The notes beneath the pieces are model-generated. The model worked only from the letters and a program-made list of their open reading frames with translations, was not told the origin of the DNA and ran no database searches. This document shows positions 48,152 through 52,630 of a stretch of 52,630 nucleotides of DNA, piece by piece; position 1 is the stretch's first letter; each line of letters opens with the position of its first letter. Source of the DNA: Candidatus Rokuibacteriota bacterium (GTDB taxonomy: Bacteria; Methylomirabilota; Methylomirabilia; Rokubacteriales; CSP1-6). A program made the translations under genes and the position numbers. Where the stretch lies: assembly GCA_003221455.1 (NCBI GenBank), contig QHRX01000006.1, forward strand, positions 1 through 52,630. The letters are read 5' to 3'.

Positions 48152-49555
48152 CTACCGTTCGAGGGCGGCCCGCATCTCCTCCACGCTCGCGAACTTGACG
48201 CGCGGCCGGCCGGCCAGGCGCCCCCGTGCCACCTCCAGCGCGTCCAGGCGGAGCCAGTCCGCATAGGAGAAGTACCCCGGCTGGCGCGCGCGGACGAGCC
48301 GCTCCGCGGCCGCGGGATCGGGCTCGTCGGGATGCAGGAGGCGGCCCTGTCCGAGATCCTCCAGCATGCACGCCACGGTCTCGGCCGCGTCGGGCTTGTT
48401 GGTCCCGATCACGCCCGTGGGCCCGCGCTTGATCCAGCCCGCGGTGTACTCGCCCACGCGGGGCTGCCTCGTCTCGGGATCGAGCACCCGCCCCCGCTCG
48501 TTCAGGATGACACCCCAGCTGTCGTTGAAGGGGACGCCCGGGAGCGGCACGCCCCGATAGCCGACCGAGCGGAAGACGAGGCCGACGGGCAGCTCCTCGA
48601 ACCGCTCGGTGGGTCTGGCCTGGAGGGCGCCGGTGGCCGTGGCCTGGAGCGTGTTCTGCACGAGCCGCATCGCCACGACCTCGCCGGCGTCGCCGCCGCG
48701 GAGCTCGACCGGCGAGACGAGGAAGCGGAGGATCAGCCGCTTCGACCGCCCGGTCGGCGCCCGGCGCGCGTACTCGCGGAGGATCTCGACCTTCTTCTGG
48801 GTCGCCCGATCGGGGCTCCGCTCGAGCGCGGCCCGGCTCAGCTCGTCCAGCTCGACTTCCGCGGGGAGCGCGCTGACGTCGGCGTCGGCCAACTCGCCGA
48901 GCTCCTTGATCTCGGGATTGGTGAAGGCGGCCTGGGCGGGCCCGCGCCGTCCGAGGAGATAGACCTCCTTGACCCGGCTCTTCCGGAGCGCGTCGAGCGC
49001 GTAGTCGGCGATGTCGGTCGTCGCGAGCTCCTCCGGTGACCGGCAGAGAATGCGGGCGACGTCGATCGCGACGTTGCCGACGCCGACCACCGCCGCGCGC
49101 TCCTGGGACAGATCGAACTGGCGGTCGCGGTAGTCGGGATGGCCGTTGTACCAGGCGACGAACTCGGTCGCGGCGTGGCTGCCCCGGAGGTCCTCGCCGG
49201 GAATGCCCATGCGCCGGTCGGTCTGGGCGCCCGTCGAGTAGAGGATCTGGTGGTAGTGCCGGCGGAGGTCCTCGACCGGGACGTCTCTACCGAATTCCAC
49301 GCCGCCGTAGAACCGAAAGCGGGGGTGGGCGGCGACCTTGTCAAAGGCCGCGGTGACCGACTTGATCTTCTGATGGTCGGGGGCGACGCCCGCGCGCACG
49401 AGCCCGAAGGGCGTCGGGAGCCGATCGAAGAGGTCGACGGCGACGACGGCAGTCTGCTGCCGGAAGAGATGGTCCGCCGCGTAGTATCCGGCCGGGCCGG
49501 CCCCCACGACGGCGACCCGCAGGGGCTCCTCGGCGGTCCCAGCTCGAGCGGTCAC
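48152..49555 (-). CDS. Ferredoxin/adrenodoxin-type NADP+ reductase
   Basis: A 467-residue FAD enzyme of the FprA/adrenodoxin reductase type. The FAD motif VAVVGAGPAGYYAADHLFRQ lies near residue 16, DHQKIKSVTAAFDKVAAHPR follows, VGVGNVAIDVARILCR is the NADPH motif and YTAGWIKRGPTGVIGTNKPD is the family hallmark near the end. It transfers electrons between NADPH and a ferredoxin. It could supply reduced ferredoxin for the sulfite reductase or for the diiron desaturase in this window (inference). Start at GTG 49555, 18 bases after the CBS protein gene. Confidence 0.93.
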   Translation of the reverse strand: MTARAGTAEEPLRVAVVGAGPAGYYAADHLFRQQTAVVAVDLFDRLPTPFGLVRAGVAPDHQKIKSVTAAFDKVAAHPRFRFYGGVEFGRDVPVEDLRRHYHQILYSTGAQTDRRMGIPGEDLRGSHAATEFVAWYNGHPDYRDRQFDLSQERAAVVGVGNVAIDVARILCRSPEELATTDIADYALDALRKSRVKEVYLLGRRGPAQAAFTNPEIKELGELADADVSALPAEVELDELSRAALERSPDRATQKKVEILREYARRAPTGRSKRLILRFLVSPVELRGGDAGEVVAMRLVQNTLQATATGALQARPTERFEELPVGLVFRSVGYRGVPLPGVPFNDSWGVILNERGRVLDPETRQPRVGEYTAGWIKRGPTGVIGTNKPDAAETVACMLEDLGQGRLLHPDEPDPAAAERLVRARQPGYFSYADWLRLDALEVARGRLAGRPRVKFASVEEMRAALER

Positions 49556-49572
49556 CGTGGCGGGGCCTGAGA

Positions 49573-50007
49573 TCAGGCCCGATCGTCCAAGAGCTGGGTC
49601 TGCAGCGTCTCCACTTCCCCCTGGTATCGGTCGCGCTGGGCTTTGACCACGTCGCCGATGGAGACGATCCCGACGAGCCGGCCCCCGTCCATGACGGGCA
49701 GGTGGCGGATCCGCCGCTCGGTCATGGTGTGGCCGACGGAGCTCAGGTCGTCCTGAGGCTGGCCGAGAATGACGTCCTTCGTCATGATGGCGGCGACGGT
49801 CCGGGTAAACACCCGCTCGTTCCGCGCCGCCTCGCGCACGATGTCGCGCTCGGAGACGATGCCCACCGGTCGGTCGGCCTCGCCGACCACGACGAGCGCG
49901 CCGATGTTGTGGGCGACGAGGACCCGAAGCGCTTGCCGCACGGTCTGTCGTGGCCCGATCGTCACCACCTCGCGGCCCTTGCTGGCGAGAATGCTCGCGA
50001 TATTCAT
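49573..50007 (-). CDS. CBS-domain pair protein
   Basis: A 144-residue protein made almost only of two CBS domains: VVTIGPRQTVRQALRVLVAH with ADRPVGIVSERDIVREA, then IMTKDVILGQPQDDLSSVGH with GGRLVGIVSIGDVVKAQRDR. Paired CBS domains bind adenine nucleotides and signal energy state. Free-standing pairs of this kind are common; targets are unknown. ATG 50007 has a good upstream purine stretch (GGGAGGACC). It precedes the ferredoxin reductase gene on the same strand. Confidence 0.92.
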   Translation of the reverse strand: MNIASILASKGREVVTIGPRQTVRQALRVLVAHNIGALVVVGEADRPVGIVSERDIVREAARNERVFTRTVAAIMTKDVILGQPQDDLSSVGHTMTERRIRHLPVMDGGRLVGIVSIGDVVKAQRDRYQGEVETLQTQLLDDRA

Positions 50008-50091
50008 CCCGTGGTCCTCCCGTGGCGTCTCGTTCGGACAGGGAGCGGGTTCTGGTCGGTTCGAGTGTATCATCGTCAGGCGTGACGAGGC

Positions 50092-50913
50092 ATGGTGCCG
50101 GGGCCTGATCGCACGAGCCTGCGCGACCGGATCGGGTTCGACGCCGGGGCGACCCGGCTCGAGGACGCCCTCGAGTGGGCGGTGCACCACGGGTTCCGCC
50201 ATGTCGACTTCAACGCCGATCGGCTCCACCGGCTTGATCCGTGGGAGGCCGAGCGCGTGCGCGCCCTGCGGGAGACGTGCGCGCGGCACGGCATTCACCT
50301 CGGCCTGCACACGCTGTCGGGCGTCAACGTCGCGGAGTTCTCCGCCTGCGTCTCCGCGGGCGTCGATGCCTACCTGCGCGCCAACGTCGACCTCGCCGCG
50401 CGGCTCGGCTGCGAGTGGGTCGTGGTCCACGCCGGCTACCACTTCAGCAGCGCGGTCGAGGCGCGGAAGGCCGCGTCCCTCGAGCGGCTCACCCGGCTGA
50501 CCGCGTACGCCGAGACGACCGGCCCGCGGCTCCTCCTCGAGAATCTCAACGCCGAGCCGGCGCGCGCGGAGGTGCACTACCTGGCCCACACGGTGGAGGA
50601 GTGCCGGCCGTACTTCGAACAGATCCAGTCCGACCACTTTGGCTGGGCGTTCACCGTCAACCATGCCCACCTCGTCCCCGAGGGCGTCGACGGGTTTCTC
50701 GATGCCTTCGGCGTCGAGCGGATTGGCGAGGTGCGGCTCGCCGACAACACCGGCGAGTACGAGGTCCACCTCCGGCCGGGCGAGGGGACCATCGACTTTG
50801 CGGCGCTCTTCGCGCGCCTGGAGTCGTCCGGCTACCGGCACCACTACACCCTGGCCTTCGGGGGGAAGGCCGACAAGCTGGCCGCGCGCGACCTGTTCGC
50901 GCCGCGCGCGTAG
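50092..50913 (+). CDS. Sugar phosphate isomerase/epimerase-like TIM barrel
   Basis: A 273-residue protein of the xylose-isomerase-like (AP endonuclease 2) fold. Metal ligands appear in order: VVHAGYHFSS, LLLENLNAEPA (Glu), DHFGWAFTVNHAHLVPEGVD (Asp/His) and VRLADNTGEYEVHLRPGEGT (Asp/His), the normal pattern. Such enzymes isomerise or epimerise sugars or hydroxy-pyruvate-like compounds. It stands between oppositely directed genes and so is not clearly tied to a pathway. ATG 50092. Confidence 0.88.
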   Translation: MVPGPDRTSLRDRIGFDAGATRLEDALEWAVHHGFRHVDFNADRLHRLDPWEAERVRALRETCARHGIHLGLHTLSGVNVAEFSACVSAGVDAYLRANVDLAARLGCEWVVVHAGYHFSSAVEARKAASLERLTRLTAYAETTGPRLLLENLNAEPARAEVHYLAHTVEECRPYFEQIQSDHFGWAFTVNHAHLVPEGVDGFLDAFGVERIGEVRLADNTGEYEVHLRPGEGTIDFAALFARLESSGYRHHYTLAFGGKADKLAARDLFAPRA

Positions 50914-50950
50914 GGCGCCGCGCGACCGCGCGCCGCGGGAGGAGACGCCG

Positions 50951-51181
50951 ATGCGACGCCGATTCGCGGTTCTGGCGGCGCTGCCGCTCATGCTCGCCGG
51001 GTGCGCGGCCGCCACGCTGCAGAACGCCGAGACCGGGAAGACCCTATCGTGCGGGACGGTCCCGCTGCCGTTCTTCTATACCTTCCGATACGCGGAGGCC
51101 AAGGTCTTCGCGGAACTCCGCTGCCTGGAGGACGCCCAGCGCCGAGGCTACGAGTACGTGCCGGTGGCCGGCGGCCGCTAG
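50951..51181 (+). CDS. Small lipoprotein
   Basis: A 76-residue protein with a classical lipobox: hydrophobic FAVLAALPLMLAGC, the Cys at about residue 18 becoming lipid-modified. The mature 59 residues contain two further cysteines (LSCGTVPLPF and LRCLEDAQRR). GGAG precedes ATG 50951 by about seven bases. No known family. Confidence 0.75.
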   Translation: MRRRFAVLAALPLMLAGCAAATLQNAETGKTLSCGTVPLPFFYTFRYAEAKVFAELRCLEDAQRRGYEYVPVAGGR

Positions 51182-51202
51182 GCGGCCGGCCAGGGCCGTC
51201 GC

Positions 51203-52630
51203 TCAGCGTCGCCGCTTCCGGGCCCGGAGGTCGAGCGCGCCGGCGAGGCGGCGCGGGTCCTCTCCCCGCGGGAAGATCTGGGTCTTCTGGACCTTCTGGG
51301 TGCCGGTCGTGGGGAGCCCGTCGAGGAACACGAGCCAGCCCGGTGCCTTGTAGTAGGCGAGCCGGGCCAGGCACCAGTCCACGAGCCGTTCGGCGAGGGC
51401 CGCGTCGGCCGTCACTCCCGGCATCGGCACGACGCAGGCCAGGATCTCCTCTTCTCTGACCTCGTCCGGCACCGCGAGCACCGCCACCTGCGCCACCGCC
51501 TCGTGCGCCTGCAGCGCCGCCTCGACCTCGGCGGCGGCGATGTTCTCGCCGGCGCGGCGGATGATGTTCTTCTTCCGGTCGACGAAGACCAGCATCCCGT
51601 CCGGCGTCTGCCGCACCACGTCGCCCGTGTGGAACCAGCCGCTCTGCCAGGCCTCCTCGGTCGCGGCGGGGTCTTTCAGGTAGCCGGCGAAGAAGCCCCG
51701 GCGCGGGTCCGGCCCCGCGCAGCGGACGACGAGCTCGCCCTCGACGCCGCGCGGCACCTCGCGATCCTCGGCGTCCACCACCCGCGCCTCGAGGTCGCCC
51801 TGCGGCCGGCCGAAGGCGCGGGTCGTGATCTGCCTGGGCTCGACGTTGTCGGCGAGGATGCGGCCGGTCTCCGTCATCCCCCACACCTCGACCAGCGGAA
51901 AGCCGAAGCGCTTCTCGAACAGCGGGTGCAGGTCCGGTTCGATGCCGGCGCCGAGGCCGAACTTCACCGTGTGCCGCCGCTCCTCCGGCACCGGCGCTTG
52001 GTTCAGGAGCAGCGGCGGGACCACGCCGAGGTAGTGGACGATGGTCGCCCGCGCGGCGACGACGTCGGCCCACCAGCGACCCGGGCTGAAGCGCTCGGGC
52101 AGGATCAGGCAGTTGGCGGTCAGAATCGCGCAGGTCGCCGTGACCGCTTGGTTGTTCATGTGGAAGAGCGGCAGCGGGTTGAGGATGCGCTCCCGCCCCC
52201 GCTCGATCGTCACGAGGCCGCCGAGGTCCCGGTACCAGGCGCCCGCGGTCAGGTAGTAGAAGTTGGTCAGGATGCAGCCCTTCGGCCGCCCCGTGGTGCC
52301 CGAGGTGTAGAGGAGACTGCACTCCGTATCGAGTCCCGCCCGGCCCGCGCGCGGCGGCGGGCCCGGACGAGGGAGGCGGGCCGGGAGCGCCTCGGCCTCG
52401 ACCACCGACAGCGGCTTCAGCCGCGCGCGCGCGACGGTCTCCAGGTCGGCGCGGCGGCTGCCGACCACCACGGCGAGGTCGGCCTCCGCATGCGCCATCT
52501 GGTAGAGCATCTCGTCGTGCCGGTAGTCCGGGTTGATCGGCACGATGCCGCAGCCGAGCCCGTTCAGCGCGAGATAGTGGAAGAAGAACTCCGGCCGGTT
52601 CTCCAGCAGCAGCGCGACGCGGTGGCCGTG
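51203..52630 (-). CDS. Acyl-CoA synthetase (AMP-forming), N-terminus cut by window edge
   Basis: At least 476 residues of an AMP-dependent ligase; the frame is open to the right edge, where HGHRVALLLENRPEFFFHYL continues the typical N-terminal domain. Motifs: YTSGTTGRPKGCIL (P-loop), VEVWGMTETGRIL, FHTGDVVRQTPDGMLVFVDR, KKNIIRRAGENI and the C-terminal lysine in KVQKTQIFP. It belongs to the class of crotonobetaine/carnitine- or long-chain-acid CoA ligases. It differs from the FAAL at 9481-11196 in lacking the FAAL HDMGLIG motif and so should make acyl-CoA. Substrate unknown. Confidence 0.92.
   Translation of the reverse strand, partial: HGHRVALLLENRPEFFFHYLALNGLGCGIVPINPDYRHDEMLYQMAHAEADLAVVVGSRRADLETVARARLKPLSVVEAEALPARLPRPGPPPRAGRAGLDTECSLLYTSGTTGRPKGCILTNFYYLTAGAWYRDLGGLVTIERGRERILNPLPLFHMNNQAVTATCAILTANCLILPERFSPGRWWADVVAARATIVHYLGVVPPLLLNQAPVPEERRHTVKFGLGAGIEPDLHPLFEKRFGFPLVEVWGMTETGRILADNVEPRQITTRAFGRPQGDLEARVVDAEDREVPRGVEGELVVRCAGPDPRRGFFAGYLKDPAATEEAWQSGWFHTGDVVRQTPDGMLVFVDRKKNIIRRAGENIAAAEVEAALQAHEAVAQVAVLAVPDEVREEEILACVVPMPGVTADAALAERLVDWCLARLAYYKAPGWLVFLDGLPTTGTQKVQKTQIFPRGEDPRRLAGALDLRARKRRR

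Noticed and set aside
1-52630. CRISPR arrays, rRNA and tRNA genes
   Set aside because: No regularly spaced repeats, and no cloverleaf or rRNA core sequence was recognised on either strand by eye; a covariance scan was not possible.

Overview
The window is about 52.6 kb of very GC-rich bacterial DNA with densely packed, often overlapping genes and no rRNA, tRNA, phage or CRISPR array that I can see. Gene style points to an uncultured soil or subsurface bacterium: LLM oxidoreductases, Phn-type transporters beside sulfur carriers, thiamine-diphosphate enzymes next to D-2-hydroxyacid dehydrogenases, a deoxyhypusine-synthase-like protein, and assimilatory APS reduction. Candidatus Rokubacteria (Methylomirabilota) fits best, but this is inference from family resemblance, not from a marker gene.

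Region 1 (1-2252, minus strand): a small membrane protein, an OmpR-type regulator and a sensor kinase form an operon, preceded by phased TGAA repeats that look like regulator sites. Region 2 (2486-7170, minus): a PhnDEC-type importer is followed without gaps by a TusA-like protein, a DsrE-like protein and a TusA/MetE fusion, a possible sulfur-linked uptake and thiol-alkylation system. Region 3 (7552-9337): a methyltransferase, a small DUF2934-like protein and a receiver-PilZ protein.

Region 4 (9481-15301, minus): a compact acyl-chain cassette (DUF6125-like protein, diiron acyl-ACP desaturase, acyl carrier protein, AcpS, fatty-acyl-AMP ligase) lies behind a Crp-type and a TetR-type regulator; a perfect 24-bp palindrome sits at the tetR start. 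Region 5 (15742-29841): mixed genes including an LLM oxidoreductase, a receiver-STAS protein, NagZ plus a DUF1460 amidase (cell-wall turnover), a zinc-ribbon protein, a decaying Cache sensor gene, YqeY, a cytochrome-b-like membrane protein, a possible IS200/IS605 scar, a sugar dehydrogenase and a YncE-type propeller protein.

Region 6 (29925-35962, plus): a complete sulfate-assimilation operon sir-cysH-TSUP-sat-cysG(N)-cobA with a textbook sigma70 promoter and an intrinsic terminator inside the leader, implying attenuation. CobA and the precorrin-2 dehydrogenase supply siroheme to the sulfite reductase; Sat and CysH make sulfite from sulfate; TSUP probably moves sulfate or sulfite. A 24-codon ORF ends the operon. 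Region 7 (36039-38944, minus): three-gene proton-translocating transhydrogenase pntAa-pntAb-pntB, a source of NADPH.

Region 8 (39100-52630): small secreted proteins, a methyltransferase divergent from a deoxyhypusine-synthase-like gene, an HGGYW hydrolase, a VOC protein, two D-2-hydroxyacid dehydrogenases around a thiamine-diphosphate enzyme (probably 2-oxoacid or aromatic-acid metabolism), a ferredoxin-NADP reductase, a CBS-pair protein, a TIM-barrel isomerase, a small lipoprotein, and an acyl-CoA ligase cut by the right edge.
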